NCBI GenBank assembly: GCA_004799545.1
Contig: SSMU01000001.1
Coordinates: forward strand, 91,626-155,625
Direction of reading: 5' to 3'
Origin: Phenylobacterium sp.
Lineage (GTDB): Bacteria; Pseudomonadota; Alphaproteobacteria; Caulobacterales; Caulobacteraceae
DNA: 64,000 nt
Shown: positions 27,734-39,697 of the stretch, one piece after another
Position numbering within the stretch: the first letter of the stretch is position 1
Layout of the letters: every line of letters starts with the position of its first letter
The notes under the pieces: generated by a model
The model's input: the letters and a program-made list of their open reading frames with translations, nothing else
The model's database searches: none
Told to the model about the DNA's origin: nothing
Translations under genes and position numbers: made by a program

Positions 27734-27922
27734 TCAGTCCTCGTCGCACTTCATCTCGTCGACCAGGCGGGTGGCCTGCCAGAGCTCGACGACGGGCGTG
27801 CCGTCCTCGCACAGCTCATCCTTGGCCTCGGCCTTGGCGACGATGTCGTTCGGGGCGTCGATCCACGCGGCCGCCTGGATGTGGCGGCGATGGTCCACCC
27901 GGTAGGCGCGATAGGTCGGCAT
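27734..27922 (-). CDS. small conserved-looking hypothetical protein (62 aa)
   Basis: A small soluble protein (MPTYRAYRVDHRRHIQAAAW...) with an acidic C-terminus (DEMKCDED) and two cysteines. GGTGGAG precedes the ATG at 27922. The sequence pattern (YRAYRVDHRRHI, WIDAPNDIVAKAEA) looks like the short 'DUF-type' signalling or dispensable proteins common in Caulobacterales. I do not know its function. Confidence 0.55.
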   Translation of the reverse strand: MPTYRAYRVDHRRHIQAAAWIDAPNDIVAKAEAKDELCEDGTPVVELWQATRLVDEMKCDED

Positions 27923-28010
27923 TTCGGAAGCTCCACCCAACGGAATCCGAAACGATCAAACCCGGCTACGGTTGCGGAACTTTTTTAGCTCCGAATCTGA
28001 GGCCTTCGGC

Positions 28011-30767
<2,757 letters not shown>

Positions 30768-30895
30768 GGGGGAGGTCCGGATTGATGGGCGGCGGCCTGG
30801 GGACAGGCCAGAAAACCCGCTCATTTTAAGGGCGGGCGAGACTTAAGCAGCCCCCCCCTCAGTGTCAACGCGGCCCCGGGACTTGGCGCACAAAG

Positions 30896-30923
30896 AAAAA
30901 GGCCCTCCCGCGGGGGGAGGGCC
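30896..30923 (-). terminator. Rho-independent terminator of the thiolase gene
   Basis: A 9-bp stem (GGCCCTCCC / GGGAGGGCC) with loop GCGGG is followed on the minus strand by a U5 tract (five A at 30896-30900). It is 25 bases past the thiolase stop. Confidence 0.75.
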
Positions 30924-30948
30924 CATCTCAAATCTTTCCAAGCGGGGC

Positions 30949-32118
30949 TTAGAACACCTCGAATAGGCCCGCCCCGCCCATCCCCGTGCCGATGCACATC
31001 GACACCACCACGTTCTTGGCGCCGCGGCGCTTGCCTTCCTGCAGGACGTGGCCGGCCAGGCGCGCGCCGGTCATGCCGTAGGGGTGGCCGATGGCGATCG
31101 AGCCGCCGTTGACATTGTAGATCTCCGGATCGATCCCCAGGGTGTCGCGGGAATAGAGGCACTGCGAGGCGAAGGCCTCGTTCAGCTCCCAGAGGTCGAT
31201 GTCGCTGACCTTCAGCCCGTGGCGCTCCAGCAGCCGCGGTACGGCGAACACCGGGCCGATGCCCATCTCGTCCGGCTCGCAGCCGGCCACCGCCCAGCCC
31301 TTGAACACGCCCATCGGCGTCAGGCCGCGGCGCTCGGCCTCCTTGGCCTCCATGATCACCACGGCGGCGGCGCCGTCGGAGAGCTGGGAGGCGTTGCCGG
31401 CGGTGATGAACTTGCCCTCGCCCTTCACCGGGGTGAGCTTGGCCAGGCCCTCCAGGGTGGTGTCCGGCCGGTTGCACTCGTCGCGGGTCACCTCGTAGTC
31501 GACGATCGTCTCCTCGCCGGTTTCCTTGTTGACCTGCTTCATCTTGGTCTTCATCGGGACGATCTCGTCGCGGAACTTGCCGGCCTGCTGGGCGGCGGCC
31601 ATCCGGCGCTGGGATTCCAGCGAATATTCGTCCTGGTACTCGCGGCTCAGCTTGTAGCGCTCGGCGACCACGTCGGCGGTGTCGATCATCGGCATGTGGA
31701 AGGCCGGGTACATTTCGGTGAGCTTCGGGTCGTGGTTTTCCGCCGTGCCGCGGCCGGCCGGCATGGTGATCGATTCCACCCCGCCACCGACCACCACATT
31801 GGCCCCGTCGTTGCGCACATAGTTGGCGGCCGCGGCGATGGCGTTCAGGCCCGAGGAGCAGAACCGGTTGATGGTCACGCCCGAGGTGGTCACCGGCAGG
31901 CCGGCGAGCAGCGACGCCTGGCGGGCCGGGTCGCCGTTGGGATGGGCGACATTGCCGAGGAACACGTCCTCGACGGCGTCCTTCTCGACGCCGGAGCGCT
32001 CCACCGCGTGCTTGATGGCGTGGGCCGCCATGCTCATCACTGGGGTCATGTTGAAACCGCCGCGGCCGGACTTGGCCAGGCCGGTGCGGGCATAGGAAAC
32101 GATCACGGCTTCGCGCAT
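30949..32118 (-). CDS. acetyl-CoA C-acyltransferase (thiolase)
   Basis: This 389-residue thiolase either condenses two acetyl-CoA or cleaves 3-ketoacyl-CoA in beta-oxidation. The active-site Cys is in [10 protein letters not shown] (near residue 86), the His in [13 protein letters not shown] (near 346), and the second Cys in [14 protein letters not shown] (near 376). Its start at 32118 has GGGAGGA upstream. It is monocistronic, ending at a clear terminator. No fadB-like partner is adjacent, so I cannot say whether its main role is degradative or biosynthetic. Confidence 0.93.
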   Translation of the reverse strand: MREAVIVSYARTGLAKSGRGGFNMTPVMSMAAHAIKHAVERSGVEKDAVEDVFLGNVAHPNGDPARQASLLAGLPVTTSGVTINRFCSSGLNAIAAAANYVRNDGANVVVGGGVESITMPAGRGTAENHDPKLTEMYPAFHMPMIDTADVVAERYKLSREYQDEYSLESQRRMAAAQQAGKFRDEIVPMKTKMKQVNKETGEETIVDYEVTRDECNRPDTTLEGLAKLTPVKGEGKFITAGNASQLSDGAAAVVIMEAKEAERRGLTPMGVFKGWAVAGCEPDEMGIGPVFAVPRLLERHGLKVSDIDLWELNEAFASQCLYSRDTLGIDPEIYNVNGGSIAIGHPYGMTGARLAGHVLQEGKRRGAKNVVVSMCIGTGMGGAGLFEVF

Positions 32119-32192
32119 CTGAAATGATCCTCCCAACAAGAAATGACTTTTTGCCGGCGCTTAACGGGCCGTTTTCACGCTTGGGGCAACCT

Positions 32193-32221
32193 TTGCATCG
32201 GACGCTGCAAATAGCTAGGGA
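32193..32221 (+). promoter_or_regulatory. candidate housekeeping promoter of the PPIase-argJ-mutT operon
   Basis: TTGCATC, 14 bases, then GCTAGGGA resembles the Caulobacter sigma-73 pattern TTGaCgS-N10-14-GCTANAWC. It lies 60 bases before the PPIase ATG. A TTTGCA/TGCAAA dyad overlaps the -35. Confidence 0.35.
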
Positions 32222-32280
32222 CGGGCGGCGCGGCCACCCCGTCGCCCAAACGAGCCCGTCGCTCGAACGAGGATATCCGA

Positions 32281-33249
32281 ATGGCGCTCGCCATGCCTTT
32301 CCGCCCGGCGCTGGCCGCGGGTCTGATGATCGCCGCCGTCCTGGCCCTGAGCGCCTGCGGCAAGGGCTCCGGGGGCGAGCGGCCGCCCCAGCGCGGCGAC
32401 CAGGCGGTGGCCACCGTCGACGGCGGGACCATCTGGGCCTCCGACGTCAAGCGCGAGGCGGTGGCCCAGGGCGCGATCGGCGAGGGCGAGCCGCTGGATG
32501 TGTCGTCGGACCTGTTCCACAAGGTGCTCGACCAGGTGATCGACCAGAAGCTGCTGGCCGCCGAGGCGCTCAAGCGCAAGCTCGACAAGGACCCCACCGC
32601 CCAGCGCCGCATCGCCGCCGCCCGCGAGCGGGTGCTCTCCGACATGCTGGTGGAGAGCGTGGTCGCCGACGCGGTCAACGAGAACGCCATCCGCGGCCTC
32701 TACCAGGAGCAGCTCAAGCTGGCGAAGCGTTCGGAGGAGATCCACGCCCGGCAGATCGTCGTGCCGACCCAGGCCGACGCCGAGGCGGTGAGGAAGCTGA
32801 TCACCTCCGGCGCCTCCTTCGAGGCCCTGGCCATGGAGAAGTCCACCGACGCCGCCACCCGCTTCAACGGCGGCGACATGGGCTATTTCACCACCGACGT
32901 CATGCCGCCGGAGTATGCGGCCGCCCTGAAGACCGCCAAGCCCGGCCAGATCGTCGGCCCGGTCGCCGTCGACGGCGGCTTCGCCCTGCTGAAGGTGGAG
33001 GATCGCCGGCTCGAGGCGCCACTGTCCTTCGACGCCGCCCGGCCGCAGATCGTCCGCTTCCTGACCTACGATCAGATCCGCGATCTCTTGGAGAAGCTGC
33101 GCGGAAAGGCCAAGATCGCCCAGCTGGTCAAGCCTGACGCCGCCGCCCAGCCCAGCCCGCCGGCCGACGCGCCCAAAACTGCGCCCCAAGGCGACGCGCC
33201 CAAGGCGACGCCCGCACCCGCCACCGCCGCCAAGGGGGTCCATCCATGA
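32281..33249 (+). CDS. parvulin-type peptidyl-prolyl isomerase lipoprotein
   Basis: This 322-residue envelope chaperone has a lipoprotein signal (hydrophobic run then LSAC, Cys near residue 24), a SurA-like N-terminal helical region, and a parvulin domain (about 155-250; EIHARQIVVPTQADAEAV, GGDMGYFTTDVMPPEYAAAL). It probably assists folding of exported proteins and is anchored to a membrane. A low-complexity Pro/Ala/Lys tail follows. Its stop overlaps the argJ start (ATGA at 33246-33249), so it is co-translated with argJ, as in Caulobacter. Confidence 0.87.
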   Translation: MALAMPFRPALAAGLMIAAVLALSACGKGSGGERPPQRGDQAVATVDGGTIWASDVKREAVAQGAIGEGEPLDVSSDLFHKVLDQVIDQKLLAAEALKRKLDKDPTAQRRIAAARERVLSDMLVESVVADAVNENAIRGLYQEQLKLAKRSEEIHARQIVVPTQADAEAVRKLITSGASFEALAMEKSTDAATRFNGGDMGYFTTDVMPPEYAAALKTAKPGQIVGPVAVDGGFALLKVEDRRLEAPLSFDAARPQIVRFLTYDQIRDLLEKLRGKAKIAQLVKPDAAAQPSPPADAPKTAPQGDAPKATPAPATAAKGVHP

Positions 33250-34700
33250 GCCGCAAGCCCAGGACCTCCGCCGCGGCCACGGCCTCGAAAGCGCTGGAGG
33301 CGGCCGCCAAGCCCGTCGAGGCGGTCGGCCAGACCCTGGAGCGCGCCTTCGACCCGCTGACCAGCGCCCTCAAGCGCGCCGCCCTCAAGCGCGCCGACCG
33401 CCAGGCCCAGCAATACGCCCGCCCCGCCGCCGCGACGCCGGCCCATTCTATCGCGGGCAAGGGGGCCATGCCGGTCTCGCCGCTGGCCGTGCGGTTTCCC
33501 GCCATGCCGCCGATCGCCGGCGTCGAGCTCGCCTCCGGCCGGGCCGGCTTCTACAAGCACGAGCGCGACGACCTCTTGGTGATGAGCTTCCCGGAAGGCG
33601 CCAGCTGCGCCGGCGTGTTCACCCGCCATGGCGTCGGCTCCGCCCCCGTCGACTGGTGCAAGCGCCACCTGGAGACCACCAAGGGCGAAGGCGTCCGGGC
33701 CCTCGTCGTCAACGCCGGCTGCGCCAACTCCTTCACCGGCAAGCCGGGCGCCGATGCCGTCCGCCGGGTCTGCTCGGCCGCCGCCAAGCGCTTCGACTGC
33801 CGCCAGCGCGACGTGATGGTGGCTTCGACCGGGGTGATCGGCGTGCTCTTGGACGACGCCAAGATCGTCCACCGCCTGCCCGAGGTGGAGGCCCGCCTGA
33901 CGCCCGATGGCTGGGCCAATGCGGCGCGGGCCATCATGACCACCGACACCTTCCCGAAGGGCGCCTACGCCGAGGCGGTGATCGACGGCCACAAGGTCAA
34001 GATCGGCGGGGTCTGCAAGGGCTCCGGCATGATCGCGCCGGACATGGCCACCATGCTGGCCTTCGTGGTCACCGATGCGGCCATCTCGCCGGCCGTGCTG
34101 CAGATCCTGGTCAGCCTCTACACCCGCAACACCTTCAACGCCGTGACGGTGGACGGCGACCGCTCGACCAACGACACCCTCCTGCTGTTCGCCACCGGCA
34201 AGTCTGGCGCGCCGCGCATTGGCCGGGCCGGCGACCGCCGCCTGGCCGACTTCCGCGACAAGCTGGAGCACGTCCTGCTCGACCTCGCCCTGCAGCTGGT
34301 CCGCGACGGCGAGGGCGCCTCGAAGTTCATCAAGGTGCAGGTGACCGGCGCCGAGAGCCACGCCTCGGCCCGCAAGATCGCCCGCACCATCTGCGAGAGC
34401 CCGCTGGTCAAGACCGCCTTCGCCGGCGAGGACGCCAACTGGGGCCGCATCGTCATGGCGGTCGGCCGCGCCGACGAGCCGGTCGACCGGGACAAGATGA
34501 GCGTCCGCTTCGGCTCGCTCTGGGCCGCCCAGGACGGCCTCGTGGCTCCCGGCTACGACGAGGCGAAAATGAGCGCCTACATGAAGCACCCGGAGCTGGA
34601 GGTCACCGTCGACGTCGGCGTCGGCCGCGGCGCCGCCGACATGTGGACCTGCGACCTCACCAAGCGCTACGTCGAGATCAACGGGGACTACCGGTCCTGA
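33246..34700 (+). CDS. argJ: bifunctional ornithine acetyltransferase / N-acetylglutamate synthase
   Basis: This arginine-pathway enzyme transfers acetyl from N-acetylornithine to glutamate. It autocleaves between Ala and Thr in the motif KGSGMIAPDMATML; Thr269 becomes the nucleophile of the beta subunit. Other family motifs are VVNAGCANSFTGKPG and TTDTFPK. At 484 residues it is longer than most ArgJ (about 400-410): the first 74 residues are an Ala/Lys-rich helical extension. An internal ATG at 33468 (MPVSPLAV) would give the classical length, but ATGA coupling to the PPIase favours the upstream start. mutT follows after 7 bases. Confidence 0.94.
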   Translation: MSRKPRTSAAATASKALEAAAKPVEAVGQTLERAFDPLTSALKRAALKRADRQAQQYARPAAATPAHSIAGKGAMPVSPLAVRFPAMPPIAGVELASGRAGFYKHERDDLLVMSFPEGASCAGVFTRHGVGSAPVDWCKRHLETTKGEGVRALVVNAGCANSFTGKPGADAVRRVCSAAAKRFDCRQRDVMVASTGVIGVLLDDAKIVHRLPEVEARLTPDGWANAARAIMTTDTFPKGAYAEAVIDGHKVKIGGVCKGSGMIAPDMATMLAFVVTDAAISPAVLQILVSLYTRNTFNAVTVDGDRSTNDTLLLFATGKSGAPRIGRAGDRRLADFRDKLEHVLLDLALQLVRDGEGASKFIKVQVTGAESHASARKIARTICESPLVKTAFAGEDANWGRIVMAVGRADEPVDRDKMSVRFGSLWAAQDGLVAPGYDEAKMSAYMKHPELEVTVDVGVGRGAADMWTCDLTKRYVEINGDYRS

Positions 34701-34707
34701 CCGCGCG

Positions 34708-35121
34708 ATGAGCGAGGCGCCCAAACCCCTGCTGCTCGTCGCGGCCGCCGCCCTGGTGGATGTCGACGGCCGGGTGCTGATCTGCCAGCGGCCGGAGGGC
34801 AAGCCGCTGGCCGGTCTGTGGGAATTCCCGGGGGGCAAGGTGGAGGCCGGCGAGACGCCGGAGGCCTGCCTGATCCGCGAGCTGGAGGAGGAGCTGGGCA
34901 TCGTCGTGCCGCCGCCCTGCCTCGCGCCCTTCGTGTTCGCCAGCCACGCCTACGAGGCCTTCCACCTCTTGATGCCGCTCTACCTCTGCCGGCGCTGGGA
35001 GGGGCAGGTGACCAACCGCCACCACGCCGCCATCACCTGGGTCAGGCCCAGCAAACTCACCGACTACCCCATGCCCCCCGCCGACGCCCCGCTGATCGCC
35101 TGGCTCCGGGATTTGCTCTAA
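34708..35121 (+). CDS. mutT: 8-oxo-dGTP diphosphatase (Nudix hydrolase)
   Basis: This 137-residue Nudix enzyme has the box GGKVEAGETPEACLIRELEEEL (conserved G, E, R, EE residues about 37-58), MutT-like N-terminus (LLVAAAALVDVDGRVLICQRPEG) and C-terminal WVRPSKLTDYPMPPAD typical of MutT. It cleans oxidised dGTP to prevent A:T to C:G changes. It is the third gene of the PPIase-argJ-mutT operon. Confidence 0.9.
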   Translation: MSEAPKPLLLVAAAALVDVDGRVLICQRPEGKPLAGLWEFPGGKVEAGETPEACLIRELEEELGIVVPPPCLAPFVFASHAYEAFHLLMPLYLCRRWEGQVTNRHHAAITWVRPSKLTDYPMPPADAPLIAWLRDLL

Positions 35122-35163
35122 CCCTTCCAAGCCCAGCGATGACGATCAGCAAGAGGGGGAACC

Positions 35164-35901
35164 GTGAAGCTCGTTCTTATCAGCCTGTGCGCAGCGCTCG
35201 CACTCCCGGCCGCCGTCCACGCCCAGCCCGCGGCGCCCGCCGCAGCGCCAGCGACCGCGGCGACCCTGGCGGTCACCGACTGGCCGGGGCTGGCCAAGTA
35301 TCAGGCCGCCAACGCCGCCTTGCCGCCGCCGGCGCCCGGCCGCCCGCGGGTGGTGTTCCTGGGTGACTCGATCACCGAGCTCTGGGCGTTCCTGCGGCCC
35401 GGCTTCTTCGCCGATCACGGCTACGTCGGGCGCGGGACCAGCGGCCAGACCACCGGCCAGATGGTGCTGCGCTTCCACCAGGACGTCGGCGCCCTGCATC
35501 CCGAGGTGGTGGTCATCCTGGCCGGAACCAACGACTTCGCCGGCAATACCGGGCCGGAGACCGACGCCCAGGTGCTCGACAACCTGGAGGCCATGGTCGA
35601 GATGGCCCACGCCCACCGCATCAAGGTGGTGATCGGGTCCGTGCCGCCGGCCACCCGCTTTTCCTGGCGGCCGGAATCCCCGGCCGCGCCACGCATCGCC
35701 GCCTTCGACGTGCGGCTGAAGGCCTGGGCCCAGAAGCGCGGCCTCACCTACGCCGACTACTGGGCGGCCATGGCCCTGCCGAACGGCGAGATGACCCCCG
35801 CGGACTCCCGCGACAGCGTCCATCCCAACGCCGCCGGCTATGCGGTCATGGAGCCGATCGCCGTGACCGCCGTCGACCGCGCCCTGCGAGCCAGGCCCTA
35901 G
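35164..35901 (+). CDS. secreted SGNH/GDSL hydrolase
   Basis: This 245-residue protein has a signal peptide (about 1-21, ending VHAQ), an Ala/Pro linker, and an SGNH hydrolase fold. Block I is FLGDSITELW (Ser nucleophile near residue 64), block III GTNDF (near 119), and block V DSVHPNAAGY (near 218-227) with the catalytic Asp and His. Translation starts at GTG (35164) with GAGGGGG upstream. Such enzymes deacetylate or hydrolyse esters of cell-wall or polysaccharide substrates. The stop shares CTAG with the convergent gene. Confidence 0.87.
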   Translation: MKLVLISLCAALALPAAVHAQPAAPAAAPATAATLAVTDWPGLAKYQAANAALPPPAPGRPRVVFLGDSITELWAFLRPGFFADHGYVGRGTSGQTTGQMVLRFHQDVGALHPEVVVILAGTNDFAGNTGPETDAQVLDNLEAMVEMAHAHRIKVVIGSVPPATRFSWRPESPAAPRIAAFDVRLKAWAQKRGLTYADYWAAMALPNGEMTPADSRDSVHPNAAGYAVMEPIAVTAVDRALRARP

Positions 35902-36821
35902 CGCCGGTAGCTCACCCGTGTCGCCGTGCGCGCCGGCCGGGTGGCGTCCACCACGCATTGGCCGGGATCGGTCATGGCGTGCTGGCCGAGGCAGAAGATG
36001 TCCTCGTATTGCGGACCGGCGGCCGACAGGCACTGGTAGAGGTTGAGCTTGGCGAGCCGCAGGCATGAGGCCGTGCGCGGCTCGCTCATCAGGGCGTGGC
36101 CCTGCTGCGGCTCGCCCAGCACGTTCAGCGCCGCCACCGCCACCGCGCGGGCGACGGCGGGGCCCGCGGGACCGGAATGGTGCGCCCCGCCGGCCATGGC
36201 CTGGTAGATCCGCGCGGTCGCCTCGCCGTCGCCGCGGAGGGGCTCGGCCGACAGCCGCTTGACCCGGGCCAGCCGCCCGGCCGGATCGGCCACCTGGCGC
36301 TTCGACCAGGCTTGGTGCTGCACGGAATAGGCCGCCTTCTTGACCCGCAGGCCCTGGTCGCGCAGCGCCTCGCCCTGGCTGATCAGGGCGCCCGAGGCCC
36401 GCGCCGCGGCGGCCTCGCCGCCCGGCAGCTGCAGGGCGAACTCGGGGTCGGCGGCCAGCCGGCGGGCCAGCTCGCCGCGGTTCGGGTCGGCCTTCAGGGC
36501 GGCCACGAAACGCGGCTCCTGCAACGCCGCCAGCGCCGCATAGGCGATCATCCCGCTCTCCAGCTGGCGCGGCTCGTGGCTGGCGCCGGTGACCAGGGCC
36601 TGGGAGACCTCGCCGGCCGAGGCGAAGTTGGGATCGATGCCGCGCGCATGGCGCATGAAGGCCTCGAAGGCCCCGGCGTCGGCGCTCAGCGTGCTGGGCG
36701 TCGCGCGCACCGCGGGCGAATAGTAGCTGTGGGCCTCAGGCCGCGGACCGTCCGCGGCGCAGCCGGCCAGGACCATGGCGGCGGCCGAAGCGGCGGCGCC
36801 GATAGCAACTTTGAACTTCAC
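35898..36821 (-). CDS. lipoprotein paralogue A of a tandem pair (unknown function)
   Basis: This 307-residue protein is probably a lipoprotein: a GTG start (36821, GGGGGC upstream) gives a hydrophobic signal ending LAGC (Cys near residue 21). The body is helical (DAGAFEAFMRHARGIDPNF, ESGMIAYAALAALQEPRFV). The C-terminus carries SEPRTASCLRLAKLNLYQC and then YEDIFCLGQHAMTDPGQC, four cysteines. The neighbour at 36914 has the same architecture and the same C-terminal signature, so they are tandem duplicates 92 bases apart. I recall unnamed homologues in Caulobacterales only. The ATG at 36857 is an alternative start. Confidence 0.75.
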   Translation of the reverse strand: MKFKVAIGAAASAAAMVLAGCAADGPRPEAHSYYSPAVRATPSTLSADAGAFEAFMRHARGIDPNFASAGEVSQALVTGASHEPRQLESGMIAYAALAALQEPRFVAALKADPNRGELARRLAADPEFALQLPGGEAAAARASGALISQGEALRDQGLRVKKAAYSVQHQAWSKRQVADPAGRLARVKRLSAEPLRGDGEATARIYQAMAGGAHHSGPAGPAVARAVAVAALNVLGEPQQGHALMSEPRTASCLRLAKLNLYQCLSAAGPQYEDIFCLGQHAMTDPGQCVVDATRPARTATRVSYRR

Positions 36822-36913
36822 GCTTGCCCCCAGGGCGAGAGCGTCCCTCGAACGCAACCGTAGAGACGCCAGGTTGCAGCGCCGCCGTGGCGCGTTGTCA
36901 CGCTAGCTTCGGC

Positions 36914-37873
36914 CTAGCGTAGGCCCGCGTGGCCCGCGCCGCGCGCCGCGTCCGCCGTGCGCACCGGCACGCCCGCCGCGTCGGTGACGCACTGGCCCGG
37001 ATCCATCATCGCGTGCTGGCCGAGGCAGAAGATGTCCTCGTAGTGCGGCCTAGCCACCGCCAGGCACTGGAACAGGTTGAGCTTGGCCATCTTCAGGCAG
37101 CTGGCGCTGCGCGGCTCGCTGAGCAGCGGCTGCAGCCGCGCGGCCTGGTCGTCGCCGGCCTGGTCGAGCACGGCGAGCGCCGCCAGCGCCAGGCCCCGCT
37201 GCACCACCGGTCCGGCGTTGACCTCGGCGGGGCGTTCGGCGGCGGCCTCGATGGCCCGGTAGAGACGGGCGGTGTCGGCCTCAGTCGGATTGAACAGGGC
37301 GGCGGACAGGGCCTTGGCGCGGGCCAGGCGTCCGGCTGGATCGGCGACGCTGGCCTTCGACCAGGCGTGGTGCTGCACGTCATAGGCGGCCTGCTTGACC
37401 CGCACGCCGTCCAGCGCCAGCGGCTCGCCCTGGCGGGCCAGAGCCACCTGGGCGTGGGCCGCGGCGTCGGCCGAGCCGTCGAAGCCCAGCGCGGTCTGCG
37501 GCGCCTCGATCAGCCGCTCGGCCAGGGCCTCGCGGGATTCCGTCTCGCGGGCCGCCTTCTGCACGCCGTCGATGAAGGCCGGCTCCTTGAGCGCGGCCAT
37601 GGCGGCGTAGGCGACCATGCCGGCCTCCATCTGCCGCATCTCGAAGGCCGAGCCGCGCTTCACCGCCGCGCTCACCGCCCCGCCGCTGGTGAAGGCCGGA
37701 TCGATCGCCCCGGCGTCGCGGGTGAAGGTCTCGAAGGCGCTGGCGTCGGCCACCAGCTCGTGTGCCAGGCGCACGTTCGGCCCGCGGTCCTGCGCCCAGG
37801 CGCCGCCGAGCGCGGTCAGGCCGAGCGTGGCGACGGCGGCTGCTGTGAAGATGCTGCGTGCGGTGATCGACAT
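36914..37873 (-). CDS. secreted paralogue B of the tandem pair (unknown function)
   Basis: This 319-residue protein has a signal peptide (about 1-28, LTALGGAWAQ) with no lipobox, unlike paralogue A. It shares with A the order of helical segments (DASAFETFTRDAGAIDPAF, EAGMVAYAAMAALKEPAFI, DVQHHAWSKASVADPAGRL) and a near-identical C-terminus (SEPRSASCLKMAKLNLFQC, YEDIFCLGQHAMMDPGQC). The conserved cysteines suggest two disulfides in the periplasm. The start could also be three codons upstream at 37882. One gene appears soluble and the other anchored, which suggests division of labour after duplication. Confidence 0.75.
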   Translation of the reverse strand: MSITARSIFTAAAVATLGLTALGGAWAQDRGPNVRLAHELVADASAFETFTRDAGAIDPAFTSGGAVSAAVKRGSAFEMRQMEAGMVAYAAMAALKEPAFIDGVQKAARETESREALAERLIEAPQTALGFDGSADAAAHAQVALARQGEPLALDGVRVKQAAYDVQHHAWSKASVADPAGRLARAKALSAALFNPTEADTARLYRAIEAAAERPAEVNAGPVVQRGLALAALAVLDQAGDDQAARLQPLLSEPRSASCLKMAKLNLFQCLAVARPHYEDIFCLGQHAMMDPGQCVTDAAGVPVRTADAARGAGHAGLR

Positions 37874-37965
37874 GACGTCCAAGCCCCAAACTGCGACCCA
37901 GCCTGCAGGCCACCACGGCCGGCGTTTCCCGCCCGCTAAACAAAAAGGCTAAATCTTATTGAGAC

Positions 37966-38880
37966 TTAACGGCCGTCAACCGAGGGCGGCAATGCGACAT
38001 CGGCGTCGCTGGGCGCGGCCGAGGGACGCACGGCGCGGCGCGGTCTTGAGGCCGGCTGCGGGACCCCGCCGGGCGCCCAGCCGGTCAGGGTGACGATCTC
38101 GAAGGTGGCCGGCACGCGCCCGTCCGGCCCCGCGAAATGCTCAAGGTAGTATTCACAGGCGCGGCCCACGAGCGCCTTGCTGAGGCCCCGCGGATGCCGC
38201 TCGGCCAGCACATTGGTCTCGCCCATCTGGCGCAGGTCGAGCAGCAGCTTCAGGGGGTCGGCGTAGCGCACGGTCACGCGGTCCACGTCGGCCACCGGCA
38301 GGGCGAAGCCCGCCCGCTGCAGCAGGCCCGCCGCGTCGGCCACGTCGGCGAACGGCGAGACCCGGCTGCCCGCCCCGCCCAGCAGCTCGGCCTCGGCGCC
38401 GACCAGCGATCGCCGCAGCTCGGTGAGCGTCCCCCCGCCCAGGAAAGCGCCGAGGAACAGGCCGTCGGGCCTCAGGGCCAGCCGCGCCTGGATCAGCGCG
38501 CCGACCACGTCGTTGGTCCAGTGCAGGCCGAGCGTCGAGACCACCAGGTCGAGGCTTTCGGCGGCGAACGGCAGCCGTTCCTCGTCCAGCGCCACCCGCG
38601 GTCCGCCACGGCCGCGCAGCATGGCCGCCGAGAGGTCGGTCTCGACCAGCAGGCCCACCCGCTCGCCCGCCGGGCTCTCAGTCAAGGCCTCGCGGAAGGC
38701 GCCGGCCCGCGACGAAAGCTCGACCGCCACGGGGAAGTCCCGCATGATCGGCTCCAGGCGCTCGGCGAGATCGAGGGCGGCCCGGCGGTGCAGGAAATCG
38801 GCCTGGCCGAACCCGGCCGCCGCACGGTCCAGGCGCCGACGGTGCAAGGTTCGGTCGAAGAGGCGGGGCGGAGCGGACAT
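37966..38880 (-). CDS. class I SAM methyltransferase, NDUFAF5/BioC-like
   Basis: This 304-residue protein begins PPRLFDRTLHRRRLDRAAAGF, the signature N-terminus of the alphaproteobacterial BioC-like / NDUFAF5 family. The SAM domain has a degenerate motif I (VAVELSSRAGAF) and a good motif with LDLVVSTLGLHWTND. NDUFAF5 in mitochondria hydroxylates an arginine of complex I, and bacterial relatives are usually annotated as methyltransferases, so the true reaction is uncertain. The start at 38880 shares one base with the divergent comF start. Confidence 0.82.
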   Translation of the reverse strand: MSAPPRLFDRTLHRRRLDRAAAGFGQADFLHRRAALDLAERLEPIMRDFPVAVELSSRAGAFREALTESPAGERVGLLVETDLSAAMLRGRGGPRVALDEERLPFAAESLDLVVSTLGLHWTNDVVGALIQARLALRPDGLFLGAFLGGGTLTELRRSLVGAEAELLGGAGSRVSPFADVADAAGLLQRAGFALPVADVDRVTVRYADPLKLLLDLRQMGETNVLAERHPRGLSKALVGRACEYYLEHFAGPDGRVPATFEIVTLTGWAPGGVPQPASRPRRAVRPSAAPSDADVALPPSVDGR

Positions 38881-39665
38881 TGAGCGCGGAAGATGGGCTG
38901 TTCGGCCCGTTCTGGAAACCGGCCCTGCACGCCAAAAGCCTGGCGCGGCGCGGTCTCGACCTGGTGTTCCCGCCCCGGGCCCTCGACGGCGGCCCGTCCA
39001 CCATCGCCGGCGGCCTCCCCACCGAGGCCTGGAGCCGCATCCACTTCCTCGACGGCCCGGTCTGCGACGGCTGTGGCGCGCCGTTCGACTATGATCAGGG
39101 GGCCGGGGCCCGCTGCGCCGCCTGCCTAGCCAGGCCGCGGGCCTTCGCCGCCGCGCGGGCCGCCTGCCTCTACGACGACGCCGCCCGCGACCCGATCCTC
39201 AAGCTGAAGCACGCCGACCGCCCGGACCTCGGGGCCCTGTTCGCCCTGTGGATCGGCCGCGCCGCCCGCGACCTGGTCGCCGAGGCCGACGCCGTGGCCC
39301 CGGTGCCGCTGCACCCCTTTCGCCTCTTGAAGCGCCGCTACAACCAGGCCGCCGAGATCGCCCGGCCGCTGGCTCGCCGCGAGGGGCTCGTCTACCTGCC
39401 CGACGCGCTCATCCGCCGGCGCGCCACCGAGACCCAGGCCGGCAAATCCGGGTCAGGGCGCCGCCGCAATGTCGCCGGCGCCTTCGAGGTGCCCGAGCGC
39501 AAGCGGCCCTTCGTCCACGGCCGCCGCATCCTCCTGATCGATGACGTGATGACCACCGGCGCCACCGCCGAGGGCTGCGCCCGGGCCCTGAAGGCGGCCG
39601 GCGCGAGCCGCGTGGATGTCGCCGTTGTCGCACGGGTTAAAGAGATGGCGGGACTCACCATATGA
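38880..39665 (+). CDS. comF: ComF family phosphoribosyltransferase-like protein
   Basis: This 261-residue protein has an N-terminal zinc-like Cys set (VCDGCGAPF and RCAACLARP) and a C-terminal phosphoribosyltransferase domain with the PRPP loop RILLIDDVMTTGATAEG (about 218-234). ComF assists DNA uptake in competent bacteria, and in non-competent ones its role is unclear. It starts at TTG (38880), with GGAG upstream, overlapping the divergent methyltransferase start by one base. grxC follows after 32 bases. Confidence 0.88.
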   Translation: MSAEDGLFGPFWKPALHAKSLARRGLDLVFPPRALDGGPSTIAGGLPTEAWSRIHFLDGPVCDGCGAPFDYDQGAGARCAACLARPRAFAAARAACLYDDAARDPILKLKHADRPDLGALFALWIGRAARDLVAEADAVAPVPLHPFRLLKRRYNQAAEIARPLARREGLVYLPDALIRRRATETQAGKSGSGRRRNVAGAFEVPERKRPFVHGRRILLIDDVMTTGATAEGCARALKAAGASRVDVAVVARVKEMAGLTI

Positions 39666-39697
39666 AGCTTCAGCGACAGTCCATCCGTTAGAGCGCC

